Origin: Archegozetes longisetosus
Lineage: Eukaryota; Arthropoda; Arachnida; Sarcoptiformes; Trhypochthoniidae
Assembly: GCA_018873245.2 (NCBI GenBank)
Contig: JAEMBT020000002.1
Location: 62,001 to 126,000, forward strand
Reading direction: 5' to 3'
Length of the DNA stretch: 64,000 nucleotides
Part shown: positions 47,356 to 60,791 of the stretch, piece by piece
How the letters are laid out: every line of letters starts with the position of its first letter
Position numbering within the stretch: position 1 is the stretch's first letter
Notes under the pieces: model-generated
The model's database searches: none
What the model saw: the letters and a program-made list of their open reading frames with translations, nothing else
Told to the model about the DNA's origin: nothing
Made by a program: the position numbers and the translations under genes

Positions 47356-50300
47356 GTTTCGAAAAGCAACAGACTTGTTCTCGAAATAAGAAAACAGTCG
47401 GACAAATTGTTTTCAGATCTGAACCAAACGAATGCAAATCTCTATAATTATAATAAATACTGGAGCAAATACGTTTGCTCTCGTCTCATATGTTTGACTT
47501 GCTGTTGGACTCAGCGTCTTGACCGTTTTAGCAATCAACACGATTGTATTACTTTTCTCGATGCTTCTTAATTTAATAATAGCAATAATAATAAGTTATC
47601 CAGTAAAGCTAACAATTCATCACATATTAAACTCTTATTGCAGAATACCAATTCAAATTTTTAAAATTACTTTCATTCCTTACATGAATCGGCAAATTAT
47701 TAAAAAGACTTGTGCTTTAGGTAAAAAATTGTCTATTACACAATTCTAATCTATTAAATGACTTATGAATGAAATACTCATTCCTAGAGCTTTTGTAAGA
47801 GTACAATTTGTTGAACAAGTTTACGGCAACAGTTTTATATATTATATTGTCAATTGCTTTCAATGATCGAATTTCTCGTTCTTTTTCAATATTTCAATAA
47901 GAAATGTGAATCAAAGTTTGAAAAGGATTTTCAATCTTAAGTAAATACAGTATAAAGAAAATAATTTAAACCAAAAATGCATTAATTTCTAAAATCGACA
48001 TTTTTAAAATATGAAAATTTAATAATTTTTCACAGTAAAAAATTGATTTTATAGTCTTTTGATTCGTCTTGCATAGTCGGTCGAAAAAAGTTATGCATAG
48101 ATCCCGGATTAATCTCTGATGCGTTTGGATAAGATAAGAGGGACGAGACAGAAATTGAAACTATAAGTTTATAGCGTCAAATTATAGCAATATTCAGTAA
48201 TTTAAAAACATAATATGAGTAATAGTGTTATTCGTAGCTGAAGTCAGTTTATTTGATATTCATAAGAAAAACAATAAGTCATAGAATGAAAGTTACTGAT
48301 GAGATATATCAAAGTATTTCAATCAAAATAGTTCAACAGTCAACTGTGATTTAATTTAAATAATTTTAATGATGAGTCGGACCGCTCTCTCGAGCTATCA
48401 CTTTTTGTAACAGATGTAGCATTGACTCAACTACAAAGATGAGTCAAAGTCTATTTTATCAGAGTTTCAAACTAATTTCTTAAGTATTGATTGAGGATTG
48501 ATTAATATCACTAAACGTAATAGAGGTCTAAATGAGTTGTTGAGCCCTTAGGTTTGTCAACTCTTCCGCATCTTTTTAGTGATGACAAATACATAACTTT
48601 TATCTGTCGACGGTACTTTAAATACAGCATTGGCATATAAATGATGCGCTAAAAGATGTTTTAAAATGAATGAATCATTCATTTTGATAACACTTGAATG
48701 ATTCGATCAAGTTTTCATAACAAAAATTCAACGTTTAGTAGTAGGGTTTGTTTTACAATTGTATAAATCAACTATTTTGCCCAATTCTGATTATAATATT
48801 GGTGTTGAGCTCAACAACAGAATAGATGATAACTCTACTCAAATTATTTATTTGTCATTTCTAATAAGCTAATAAGTGGTAGAAAATATCTTAATATTCG
48901 TTTTCCGTTTGGCAAAATTTGAATTGATTTTTACATATTTTTCGACAATTGACTTCATCAAAGTCTTATATGTTATAGGTAGTATTGTCCCGTTTTTATT
49001 TGACTTTTTAGCTTCATTTTTTCTTAAGTCACTTTCGACTAAATTTGTTTGGCTTTCGCTTTTGCACTTTCTAGTTGACTTTTGTTTTGACTGGCACTTT
49101 CTGCACTAGCTCATAGAATATTAATGTTAATACTATTGAACACTATTAAATAATGTTGTAAAAGGTATATTGTTTTTAAGCATGCTTTTAATCAGCTCTA
49201 AATAAGCTATTCGCATATTTTAAAGTGCAAATTAAGCGTTTTATCAGTTTTTATTTATTTGGGCACCAGGTACTGTGCGGCCTTCAAATTAGTTTGACTT
49301 GATTTTCTTTTTTGTCAAGTTTTTACTTAGCTATGTTTAACTTGGACTTTCATATTTTTTGATGGCTTTGTTTTAGTTAGACTTTCAATTGGCAAAACTT
49401 ATTCAATTTGATAGCTTTTAATGCGACTATGACTTTCACTTTGAAAAGCCAAAAAAGCCGAGCCACTAATTATATGACCGATTGTATTCTCAGATACAGC
49501 CATTTATTGTAAGAATATGCCAAATCAACACTTATATAAACTGACAGACAATTCAAATTAATATTTAGAAATGATCTGATCGTAACTTAGGTTAAGTTAT
49601 ATACTGTATGTGGTGAGCTAATGGAGTATTTGACGTAAAATCATACTTTTTAGCCCAATTGGTTGACTTTTTTCTTATTGGACAGTTTTTCAGCTTACGT
49701 CCGATCTATTTTTTCGGATATGAGATTTCAGTCATCAAATTGGGCATGACGTGCAAACCCCTATTGACTAATTACCAGAGATAATTTTTCGGGAAATACT
49801 CAATTCAAAGCACTGAAGATATCTTCGGGAAACCTTTACATGGTTTATTTTTATACCTTGATTTCCTTACCGAATCTCCTCAATTTATAAATTGTGTTCC
49901 TCAAACCAAGGTTTTATACGTTATATGAACGAAAATGCATTTTTGATCAAACAGTTTAATCATCTGCTCCCAATTGAAACATTGAATTTGTTTTGATTAA
50001 ACGCATTGTTATTTGTTTTTAGTTTTGTGGCAAATCACTAAATATGAATAAAATTTGATTAAGAATTTAAAATAGATGGAAATCACTTTTTCGTGTAGTC
50101 TGCAAGCATCACATCAGTTAGACCTGAAGGAACTCATGAGCGAATGCGCTCCATTCAATAGTTTTTAACTAATAGCTCAGTTATTAATTATTTTCATTGT
50201 TGCCTTAAACATAGATTCTGTGTTCAAACTACGAATAGTCATTGAATATTATTGTTTTGCAACAAATGTTAAGCATAATACTTGAAAAATTGTTGCCGAA

Positions 50301-50728
50301 AAGAGTGATATTATCTGCCTGATAATCATGTCTCTGTTAATTAGTATTTTTGGCACTTAAGGCAAAACTGAACGTTATGATTGGCAATATTGGAATAAGA
50401 GTTTTCTGTTCATTTGTAACGAATGTACATTGTTTGCCATCTGTTATTCATTTTTGTAAGAAGTTTGACGATGTCTTTAAAACTAGATGTCAGCCAACAC
50501 ATAGTCAGCAAACAAAAACGTTAATAAAAGCTTAAGAGAACTATATAAAAGCATTTACAATATCTGGTGTTATGACAAATGGCGTCGAATAGTGCGCCAA
50601 ATCTCCTCATTAATAACCTAACAATGAATGATTTATTCCAATATATCCTTAACTTGCATTACATTTTAGTTAATTAATTAATTATTTATTTATTTGAGTA
50701 TAAGTTTAAAGAAGTAGTTATATTGAGA

Positions 50729-53700
50729 ATGTGTTCGCCATCAGTTCCAATTGGTTTGCGAGTTTATGCGAGCCAAAGTCAAGGAGGAAGAAAATACATG
50801 GAAGACACTTACGATGTCAAATACCAGTTTAATAGTCAATCAAATGAACTGTCTTTCGTTTATTTCGCTATATTTGACGGACACGGAGGGGATATGGCAG
50901 CAAACTTTGCCAGAGATAACTTATGTCATAACATAATAAGACAGCGATCCTTTTGGTCTAGAGATGACTCTCTTGTGTGCGAAGCCATTACTAAAGGTTT
51001 TATTCTCACGCACTACGATATGATGAAAGAAGTCGGTGAGTAATACATTTGCCACTTAAACCATAAGTCGTTTCATAACAATTAGTAATAAAACAAATGC
51101 ACTCAATCGTTAACTCAAAAATGCTAACAAATCTATAGGTTTTGAGCGCTAACGCCAAATATTTTTGGCCGATATTTCAAAATTGGTGCCAAAGCTGGAG
51201 GCAGTTAATCATAAATAAATTGCATGCGACTAAACACAGCTAATCGTTATTCAATGCTCTTAGCATTAGTTAATTATTTAATCAAAAATATTGATTAAAT
51301 TTGATTTAACAAATGGTCAAATGTATTGACTACAATTGGTCTTTGCTCAAAAGCTCTGTAATTGCTTTGATTTAGTTGATTAATGTCTTAATAATATGAA
51401 TTAAATGCAAATGAAAGGTCTATTAAATGCTTGTTATTGACTATTTTGTCATTTAAATCAATGCATTTCTTATTTAATGTTAAATACGAATACAGTTTTC
51501 TAATAAGTTTTGTTCATTAATGACTGGCATAAATACAGACAAACATTCTTTCAGGGATTGAACAAAATATTTGACAAAACAGTTACGAACCAATAGGTAG
51601 TATTTTAAGGCACTAAGAGGTCAAAGTCTGTTAACTGTAATACTGGTAATACTATTCGTTAACATAATTGTATTTTTGCTCAATAGCTTTGCTTTCTTTC
51701 AAATAACTCTTATTCGGTTTCTATAGAAACACTAAATTATAAGTGTAGTGAACCAATCGATGCCATTCCAGACAGAGCTTTGATTAAGTTTTACAGACTA
51801 TTTTAGATTTGGATCTACAGTACTGTCTAATAGTTAGCCCATTAAGTACAAACATATAATATAATGTTGAACAAAAAGGTTTACCTATTTGTAGAACTCA
51901 GTATGAACATAAAAATGAATCTAAAATCACAAACACTTCAATAGTGATCGAACTTTATTTATTCAGTTGACTGAGGGATAAATTTTGAGTCGCATTGATT
52001 GTTTGATCGTAACAACTTTTAAGTGTTTTAAAACCCAATAAAAGTTTGATCCTTTGAACGAGTTTTAGGCTAAAAATGATATAATTTGATGTTGATTTCA
52101 AATATATAGATATTACCTTTATGATTTTGAAACAACAGTTCAGTCTCTGCTAACATTAAATTCGCAATTGTTTTTGCAATTGCAAATTTTCCTACATACA
52201 AAACTAAATATTTAATTACATTTATTATTATATGGTAACGCATTCAATATTAAAAGACTCATTTTGTACAAACATTTTCTAAATTGTTTGTAAAGTTTTA
52301 TAACTGATTTGTTGACTGAATCAATGGCAAGACTGAATAACCAAATAATTTGTAAATCAAATACAATTAAGATATAATTTTGTTATTGATCAAATAAATA
52401 ATAAAAGTTTTGTTTAATTAGTGAATTGGCCCAAAACGGCATCAGGTCTTCCCTCAACTTCAGGCACGACAGCGTCGATAGTCTTTATAATGAATGGCAA
52501 ATACTATACGGGACATGTCGGAGATTCACGAATAGTATTAGGCCGAAAAAATGTAGCAACGGGAAAGTGGATGTCTTGCTCTTTAACACGTGACCACAAA
52601 CCTGAGTCGCCGCGAGAAAAGAGACGAATAGAGGCTGCCGGCGGACAAGTGATGAATAAATCAGGAGTAGATCGAGTTGTTTGGAATAGGCCTAAATTAG
52701 GACATAAGGGACCGATCAGGAGAAGCACTAGTTTCGATCAAATTCCATTCTTAGCGGTCGCGCGGTCTTTAGGTAACTGATATGGATATTTAATTTTTTC
52801 TTGAATTGATAAACATTGTCTTTTAATTGATTTTCAGGTGATTTGTGGTCATTCAACTCTGCTCTGAACACATTCATAGTCTCACCTGAGCCCGATGTCA
52901 AATGCATACCAATTGATGAGAACGACACATGCCTTTTACTGGCCAGTGATGGTCTTTGGAACATGATGATGACTCAAACAGCCATCAAAGTTATGCAAGA
53001 AGTAGAAGAAGACAAATACAGTCCTGAACTAATGGAAGCAGTCTTTGGTCGTGGATCGAGTCCAATGAGTCCATCACGAGCTTTAGTCCATTTCTGTTTG
53101 AATCGCTGGTATCAGTCTAGGTTTCGCGCTGACAATACATCGGTTTTAGCGGTTATGATTGATCACAATCAAGGCGTTAAACTCCATAATAGCTTATCTA
53201 ATCCTAACTTTTCATTCAACCCAAACGGTCATCTATTCAATGAGGATGAGGATGACAGCGATGATGGATATGATGAAGGATTCGATTCGATCGACTTTTT
53301 TGGTGAATCAATTGATTCTAATAAAAAAAGCGAAATAAATAATGAAAATTACACGAATAATAATTTTTGCCAAAAAACAGTTCCTCCACCTTTACCTTCA
53401 GAAGGTATTAGTCTTTTGATAGATATTAAAGCATGATTTGACTATGTTTGAACTCTTCAATTATTATTTTTCTTAATATTGAAGAACTAAATTTTTTAAA
53501 AACTTGCATATGTCTTAAATGAGTTTGTTTGTTCAATTTAGCGAACAACACTTCCACAACAATTTCTGAAAATGAAAAGACGCCAAATATAAAAGGATCT
53601 AAATCATTGAACACATCGACATCTGATGAGATGATCAATAATCAAACTAATGGATTACAAAACTTGGAAACAAAAGCGACGCTAATTGTGATCTCAGAGT

Positions 53701-54725
53701 CAAAAGACTCAATGAACCCGAACGCAGATTATCAAACATCGATATCAAGTTCAATGGCAGAGACAACTATTTGTTGTATGTCTTCCGAAAAAAATATTGA
53801 ATTTGATGATAACCAAAATAATGAGTCTTCACGAGACAGCGGAACAGTCTCTCCGATTACCATCACTCCAAACGATGAGTTGACAGATGAAGAGTATGCA
53901 GCTCTTCCATCGCTCGTCAATTTATCTCAAAATCAATGGGAATTATTTGTTAAAATTGATCCAAAAACTTTAAGTTCGAACCCATCCAATTCTGGTGATT
54001 TGTGTGTTAGTGAACACGATAGTGAGGACAAGCCATCTGTTGATTACAGCAGTAAAGATAGTTATGAAAAAACAGCGTTTAATTATATTTATTGCAAAAA
54101 TGTTAAGGAACAGTTGAATAATTGTGCGTCCAACACTAATCAAATCAGACTAACTGATAATTATTGGTCGGAAAGCGCTGATTATTTGACTCTGACTTCA
54201 ATCAAACCGCGAACTTCTTTGCCATTAAATTTTTCTGACAATCACTCGGATAACTATTCTGTTTTGTCGAAAGACAGGATTTCTTCAATTGGTGACAGTT
54301 TATGCATTTTTGGTGCGCTCAACAGTTGCAGCAATAATGATACTCCAAGTGATAGCAAAATGTTGTCACAAATATTTGAAAGCAATAACAAAGTTATTAA
54401 CAAAAACATTTGTAAAGTTAATGATAACAGTCAACAATTTTCTATTGAAAATAAGACCTTATTGAGAAGAATATGTGTTGACAACAAACCTGGTCTAACA
54501 TTACGGCCAAGAAGTGCCACTAAAAGAAAATATTCGCCTGACTTTTCTCCGCCATCCAAACATCTAAGGTCATCGCTTTGGACGAGATCTCTTGTGTCCA
54601 AAGAACAATTAATGCAATTAAGCTTCACAAAAAGTTTGAAACAATTAGCGGTTGGAAGACTTACGCGATCGAGATTAAGACCAAAAAGATTAATTAAATC
54701 ATTCAAGAATAATTCTCAAAAATAG
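50729..54725 (+). CDS. PPM1D: PPM1D (Wip1)-type metal-dependent protein phosphatase
   Basis: Exons 50729-51035, 52422-52772, 52838-53404 and 53542-54725, phases 1+2 throughout, for 802 residues (human PPM1D is about 605). Metal-binding and catalytic residues are present: MEDTYDV (Glu25, Asp26), FDGHGGD (Asp50), ASDGLW (Asp257) and ADNTS. The closest match to PPM1D rather than other PPMs is the run [41 protein letters not shown] and [11 protein letters not shown]1D dephosphorylates Ser/Thr in damage-response proteins such as p38 and ATM targets (family knowledge). The last exon encodes a Ser/Asn-rich disordered tail with basic clusters near the end ([19 protein letters not shown]), likely nuclear signals. 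I start at ATG 50729. Intron 1 (1,386 bp) is much longer than introns 2 (65 bp) and 3 (137 bp). Confidence 0.94.
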
Positions 54726-57250
54726 CTTAAAGTTACATATTTAAAACAATTTTAATTTAACACTCATTTTAAGCTTATTTATCAGTTTTGTATTTGTAAC
54801 TAATTTTATAGAAAAATATATTGATTTGATAGGATTTCAGGAGCAGCAAAAATACTTGAATTTTCTAAACATGAAAAAATTTATACATGAATTAATTTTT
54901 AAAATATTGATATCTGTGATGTGCATAAATCATTTGGCCATTACTTCTAATTTGATTTGACTGCATTAATTTAATCTAATAGATAGTTTCACTAGACATA
55001 TTCATAACTTTTTATTTTATTGAGCATAACATTTATTCATTTTTATGACTTGATTCATGTGAATCGAGTCTAATTAACTTAAATATAATTAGTTCAACAA
55101 ATTTTTTATTGAAATTGTCACATTTTAATTCTTCCAAACTTTTTATAATTGTCATAAGATACTAGACAATTAGCCAATTATTGCTATTTAATTTTAGATA
55201 ACTTTAATCTTAAGACTTATCTCCAGTGTTTGATTTTAATTATTTAACGAAATTACGACTTGATCTGTAATATTTTTAACATTTATTAAATAACTTGTAA
55301 TCAACTTATTTGCGAAACAAATAAAAGTATAATTGTTCAAAATTTGAAGTGAATAAGTAGTTGGATGCAACGAGATTTTTATCTGTGAAAAAGTTGTAAA
55401 TGTTTCAAATGATTGCGATCCACGCATAGAGCTTCAATTATAGAACAATATATGAGCGCAGTACTCATTCAAATTAATAATCAACTCATTAAAATATGGG
55501 ATTCATCGTAGTATTGACTTGTTGAAAAGCAATTTTCTGTTATATTTAAGTAGAAATCAAATTAATTTCAGATCAATTAGTGTTGAGAATTGAAATTGAT
55601 ATAGTGAAATTTGTATTACTTGTACTAATAACAGTTCATTTGGTAGGCAGTCAATCAATGGTCAGGGAAAGTGATTCTGATCTCAAAGTTGATTCAGATG
55701 CTGCTACGCAAAGTTTAATAGGAGATGATAAAGAATCTGGAGACCGACAGCTCAAAGCATACTCAAGCAAATTAATATTTATTTTGACGATTCACTTAAG
55801 AAATGGACACTACATTAATATTATTACTATTTTTAGTTGATGAGGGTCACAACATTCAACAGTTATGAGATCAAAGATATGATTTGTGTCTGGAGCTGCT
55901 ATGGTCTTACCTAATTCTAGAATTGTGATTAAGATCAAAGATCAAGTAATTTAATGAGAAAGTGGACAATTAAAACATTTCATTTTCATAATTAGTTTTA
56001 TACTTGTAAAGGTCTGGTGTTACAAAAGGATAAGCAATAAAATACATAAAGACTCTGAAAATATGATCCGAATTGAGCGAACAAAACCCTGAAAAATTTT
56101 GCCGATGGAATCAGTGCCAGTCTCACTCTAGACTTGAATGTCTACTATCTTTTCTGAAGTTCAAAATAATGTAATAATGTAAAACACTACTTATAGTGGG
56201 CGACATTTATTACAACTATTATAATTTGTGTGTATTATTGAAAACGTAACAGAACTGAATTGATTGTGCAATTCTGCAAAACAATTACGATTTTTGTTCA
56301 GACGTAGAGAGAAGTTCGCATGTCAAACAAGAGAAATATGTTTTACTTGCAGTTCAATCAAATTTTTAGTTCACAAATTCATATCTACAGAGTACGCATT
56401 TCTGTCTACTTTACATTGTGGCAAACGTGGTTCAGGTGCAAATCGTTTCTCATGAAGAGCGAAGTTTTTGGTCACAAATCACTAATTTTTAATAATTTCG
56501 GATCTGAGAAAACTGTTTTAGTACTGATTTTTTTCTTTGCTGTTCAACTTGTTCATCATCACTATTATCACTATTTATTGTTGTTTTAATAAGAAAATCA
56601 AATTGTTGATCATCAAAAGCATTTTGATTTATTGTTTGCAAATTTTGTTCTCATATATGCACATATATGCAAACTACGCATTAAATTTGTTCTTATAATG
56701 CAAATATTTCATAAAAAGTTAATATATATTTTTATTCTACTATTCATATCATACAATATTTGCTTAATAATAGCTAGTCTGAGATTAAATGTTTTAAAGT
56801 TATCCAAGCTTTTTAAACTTTGCACGAAAAGTTGGATCATATATGGTCCGAATTTTCATTAAGGAATATTGTTAACGCAGATTAAAAGTTCAAACTGCAG
56901 GGTATTGTTCGCTACTCTATATACTAGTTTGATCAGACAAAACTTTTTCTTTGGTTAGTTAAACAAACAAAAATTATCAAAGTTTCAGCAGAAGGATCAC
57001 ATGTAAGAATTAGTAATAATTGAAAAAAACAAAAATTCACAGAAACTCTATCTATTAAAAATGAGATGTTTAGTGTATATCAAGAGAAACACTTAACTAT
57101 TTCACTGTCAATACAAAGAGTAACGAAAAGTTTAAGACAATTGTGTTCAAAGGCTTTGATAATCGGAACAATAATATGACGAATTAAATACTAATCTGTT
57201 TACTACTGATAGCCTATATTATATCTGGTACTAAATACTTGACCTCCAAA
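54726..57250. other. Gene-poor AT-rich region
   Basis: Downstream flank of PPM1D. A possible exon with a hydrophobic leader is listed separately at 55572-55840. Frames at 56264-56455, 56320-56589 and 56632-56862 are AT-rich with no known domain. Confidence 0.4.
55572..55840 (+). CDS. Possible exon with signal-peptide-like segment, unidentified
   Basis: An open frame directly after a good acceptor (TTTCAG ending at 55571). It reads a hydrophobic run IVKFVLLVLITVHLVGSQS followed by an acidic, Ser/Asp-rich stretch, which looks like a secreted-protein leader. There is no in-frame ATG before the hydrophobic part, so a start would have to come from an upstream exon I could not find. No family recognised; it may be chance. 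Confidence 0.25.
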
Positions 57251-57524
57251 AACCGTCTTCACTTCCAAAACATTATTTGCAACAACTTTACTCCCAAAAT
57301 CGTCAATAAAGCTTTCAAATAGCCTTAAAATTATCTTTTAATCTTGAAATTAAGATTTTATATTAAAAAATTGACTGAATCCTACAGAATTCAGCATAAT
57401 TCTGTAGAATTCAGTAAAATTTTTAAATATAGATTATTTTAGTTTTAAAGTTATTTTTGAAAGTTTTATTGAAGATTTTTGGAGTAAAGTTGGTACAAAT
57501 AATGTTTTGGAAGTAAAGATGATG
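57251..57524. mobile_element. Foldback MITE, about 275 bp
   Basis: Arms are inverted copies: ACTTCCAAAACATTATTTG (57261-57279) pairs perfectly with 57496-57514, and similarity continues inward through CAACTTTACTCC and CAATAAA.CTTTCAAA. The centre holds a small hairpin CTACAGAATT/AATTCTGTAG near 57383-57410. No coding capacity; the target duplication was not resolved. Confidence 0.75.
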
Positions 57525-58397
57525 TGGAACTATCCTTGACAATTACTGAAAATTGATTTCATTCTGAAGAAATAGGCCCGACATTTAATAATTTGATATG
57601 AACTAGCGTTGAGTTGTTGAACAAATGGAAAGGATTTGGTTGGAGTTTAGGCAGATTTTCGCAATCGATAAATATTTGTGTAATATTCTTTTTAATCAAG
57701 AGCATAACTGTTGGCTTCCAAATGGAATACAATATATTACTGAACAAATAATTGAAGAATATGAAATCGTGATGAAGTCGAAGGAGAAATAACGGATTCT
57801 GAAGCTCTTATTGATATAGAGGGCACATATTTAAAGTGGTTCAGAGTTAAGTTTGTTATTAACTGATTAGAAATGGCAAACTCCAAAAGGTGTGCCCCTG
57901 TTCATGAAGATGAACACAATCCCGCCTCTAACATTGTGACTCACGTTAAAGACAAGGGTGATAACTGATATTACGATAAATATGGCAGACATTGCAAAAG
58001 ACCAAGTCGAAGCTATTCTGATGTAATTACTTCGTTCAATTTGTGTTGATATCCGTTCCAATGTTTGTTTCATAATAAGAAATTGTTTTAGGTTTATTTA
58101 ATATAAGGGCAATAAGCGAACTGAAGCCGTGTTTTAAACTATTTCGGTGTGTTTAATTTATAATATTTGATATAGTATTAGGTTCTACTCAATTAATTTA
58201 GTAAACACAATGGAAAGATAATAAAATTTTTAGATGTAATTCTTAAAAGTCCAAATCACAGATGAAGCTTCTTTGCGGAAATGTTTAAGATCAGAGTTAC
58301 CAAACCAAATATTTATGTATTTCACGGAAGAAAGTAATTTTTGGCATTAGTTCCGAAGCCGCTAATCTTTTGCTTTGAATTTTATTCTTTTACAAGT

Positions 58398-58813
58398 ATT
58401 GCAAACTCTATAATGAGCCACAAGAAGGCAAAATATTCGGTCAATTAGTCGAGGGTAAGACTCTGGCTAAGACCAAGTTTTCGGGAATCAAATTTGCGGG
58501 AGGTACCAGTTATCATGGGCTATATTTTATCATTATCTACGAAAGCTGATGGTCAAGTTGCGAGTCAAACTGTAGTAATCGAGTCAATCAACTAATGACT
58601 TTAGAGATTAGTCAAGAATCAATTATAGAATTTGAAGAAGACCCAGATGGAGATGGCAGATCAATCGTTTTAGCTGATATAAATCAAACAAGAGATATTA
58701 AAATTGATGCAAGTCGGTTTTTTATTACAATTAGAGATGGAGAGTGTTTTCGAGTCGAAATTGTTTTTCTGGTAGTGACCACAATGGAAAAATTCAGTTT
58801 TTGGTGTAATTAA
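58398..58813 (+). other. Unidentified coding-like fragments
   Basis: Plus-strand stretches with balanced codon use: YCKLYNEPQEGKIFGQLVEG followed by KTKFSGIKFAGGTSYHGLYF, then a stop, and a second frame from 58595 (MTLEISQESIIEFEEDPDGD onward). They look like parts of one protein, but I recognise no family and stops or frame changes intervene. Possibly a decayed gene or TE remnant. Confidence 0.25.
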
Positions 58814-59689
58814 ATCACGTTTGAATAAATGGTTTATTTTTGATGAAAGTGGAAAATTTTGCGAAAGAGCTCGAAACCAGCATATCAATAGCAGCTATAA
58901 TATTATTTCATAAAAATGTTTGAAGTCAGACTTACTCTCAGTTTTTTGACTCAATCATAAACTGATGTAACGCAATAGTTTAATGATCCAATCCTTCGAT
59001 TATTTAACTCTCAGCTATTTTTGTTTATCGTATCTTTAATGATTTGAAAAATGTTTTTCCTAATAAGCAAACTTCACCAAAAGTTAGCGCGAACCAAATA
59101 GGTTGACCAACTGAAAAAAATTTATGTTTGTGACAATTAGATAACTAGTGGTTTCTATAATAGATATTGCCACTGATAATATCAAGTTTTGACAATGCCT
59201 TACAATAAAGATTTTGTCAAAATAGCTTTTTTGCTTTTGTCGTTTTGATAGAATCTTATAATTAATGGATTGAATGAATGAGAGCCTGATTTTTATCGCT
59301 AACACTCATCCATAGAGAGAGAGAGCAACAATAGAAGTAAGATAGTGTTAAGCAATTCAAGTAATCGTAGTAATAGTCGCATCACTTGTATTCGCATCAA
59401 GTTTAATTTGAAAAATGATCTTCTTATTAAAGTACTATTTTTGTAAACTTGTTTTAAATGATAAAAAGAAAATGAAAGTTAATATTTGTATATACCTAAC
59501 GGTTGGTTGATGAGTCAATCAAGTGATCGAGTTACTTAGAAATCATTTTCTGGATATGCTTTGTAATAGGCCGAGTTCGACATCATCATCAAATTCAGGA
59601 TTTAGGCGTTACCGGGAGCTTTCAGCCGTGTCTGGTAATCCCAGGTGCCGTATTTGAGCAGATACAGTTGCGCCCAATTTTTGAATCTG

Positions 59690-59775
59690 GTGCCCACAAT
59701 TTTAAATTTTGCTTTGTGCTTTTGGTATCTGTTGCGAGTAATTAGGCATAATTAAAGGTGTTTCGGATCAACAGG
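59690..59775. repeat. Dispersed repeat, copy B
   Basis: Partner of 45986-46080, sharing GTGCCCA, CTTTTGGTATCT and AATTAAAGGTGT blocks in the same order and orientation. Confidence 0.6.
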
Positions 59776-60791
59776 ATGCTAGTTCGGTCATTGCAGATCG
59801 TTTGATTAAATCATTTGCGATTTGGCTCTGGTCGTTAATGAACGGTTTTTCAATATTAGGAGACTAGTGCGAGAATATCGTATGAAAGAGTCGGAGGAGT
59901 GTCTACAGTAGATTTGGTTAGGTTTGGTGTATTTTACGATAGATTTCATCTGGATTGAGTTCGATGAAGTTCTGAATTTTGAATACGGAGTTGACAAATT
60001 TTGGCGTATCCACATCTTCGGAAGTATTCATTTTTGACACTCGGATTACTGGGAATAGACTTCATGCCCTCATAAGCATCTCAAAATCGAAATCTATGAC
60101 GATTCCGAAGTTGCCTGTTTTATTTATGTTGACATTCTAGTCTAACAGAACTATACTTCATTTGATATGAGGTCATCTCGAAAACTTGACTCAATTCAAC
60201 ATGATAGGTCGAATTTTAGCTTAATCTTCATATAACCACTTGAATTGAGCTAACAGAAGCCTGTTAATGACTTGTGATCTTTAGGTAATAGCTAAGGTTA
60301 AGCCTTGTCATTTTTCGAAATTGTCGGATGTGTCCAAAATCGAAAATTCAGATAAAAAGATCTCGAAAAAGAACCTAAGCTTTAAAATTTTAAGATCTGC
60401 TTCTATTTGCTAATATTCTAAACAGCTCATGAAGATAAAAGCTGAATTGAGCCTATTTAATCGAGTATCACCTAGATGACATAGAGTACGATCGTGTTCA
60501 ACCGATACTATGAAGAACGATATGATTTATGTTTTTATGATGTCGATAAAAGGTGACTAAGACTATCCTTTCATTTGCTTGTTTCGTCACCTAAAATAAG
60601 GGCTCAAATTCAAGTTTATACATATAATGTTATTTTGTTGTGTTTATATTCCTCATTCAATTATATATTATTGAAAATTGAACTGCAATGAGCTTTGCTA
60701 TTTTTCAATCATAGATTCAGCTGCTTTGGGTCAGATTACAAGTATTGCTCAATGCGGTCAAAATGACGCAAATAGTGATTTAATTGAAAAA

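Larger units (their letters stand above)
45434..50728. other. Intergenic region, 5.3 kb
   Basis: Separates the divergent thiolase (-) and PPM1D (+) genes. A donor-like GTAAGT after TTTAAAT on the minus strand near 45575 may end a non-coding thiolase 5' exon. It also holds the dispersed repeat at 45986-46080 and the GC-richer patch at 46969-47355. Several AT-rich frames (46106-46357, 47519-47749, 48876-49109, 50350-50535) show no known domain. Confidence 0.45.
57525..60791. other. Gene-poor region with unidentified fragments
   Basis: Contains a 68-codon minus frame with one membrane-like segment (57867-58073) and the plus-strand fragments near 58380-58813. A small GA repeat lies at 59314-59324, and the second copy of the dispersed repeat at 59690-59775. 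No gene could be assembled with confidence. Confidence 0.4.

Noticed and set aside
48876-49109. 77-codon hydrophobic Phe/Leu-rich frame
   Set aside because: Composition is what AT-rich, T-rich sequence gives by chance; no start context or domain.
57867-58073. 68-codon minus frame with a membrane-like segment
   Set aside because: Too short and isolated; no family recognised.
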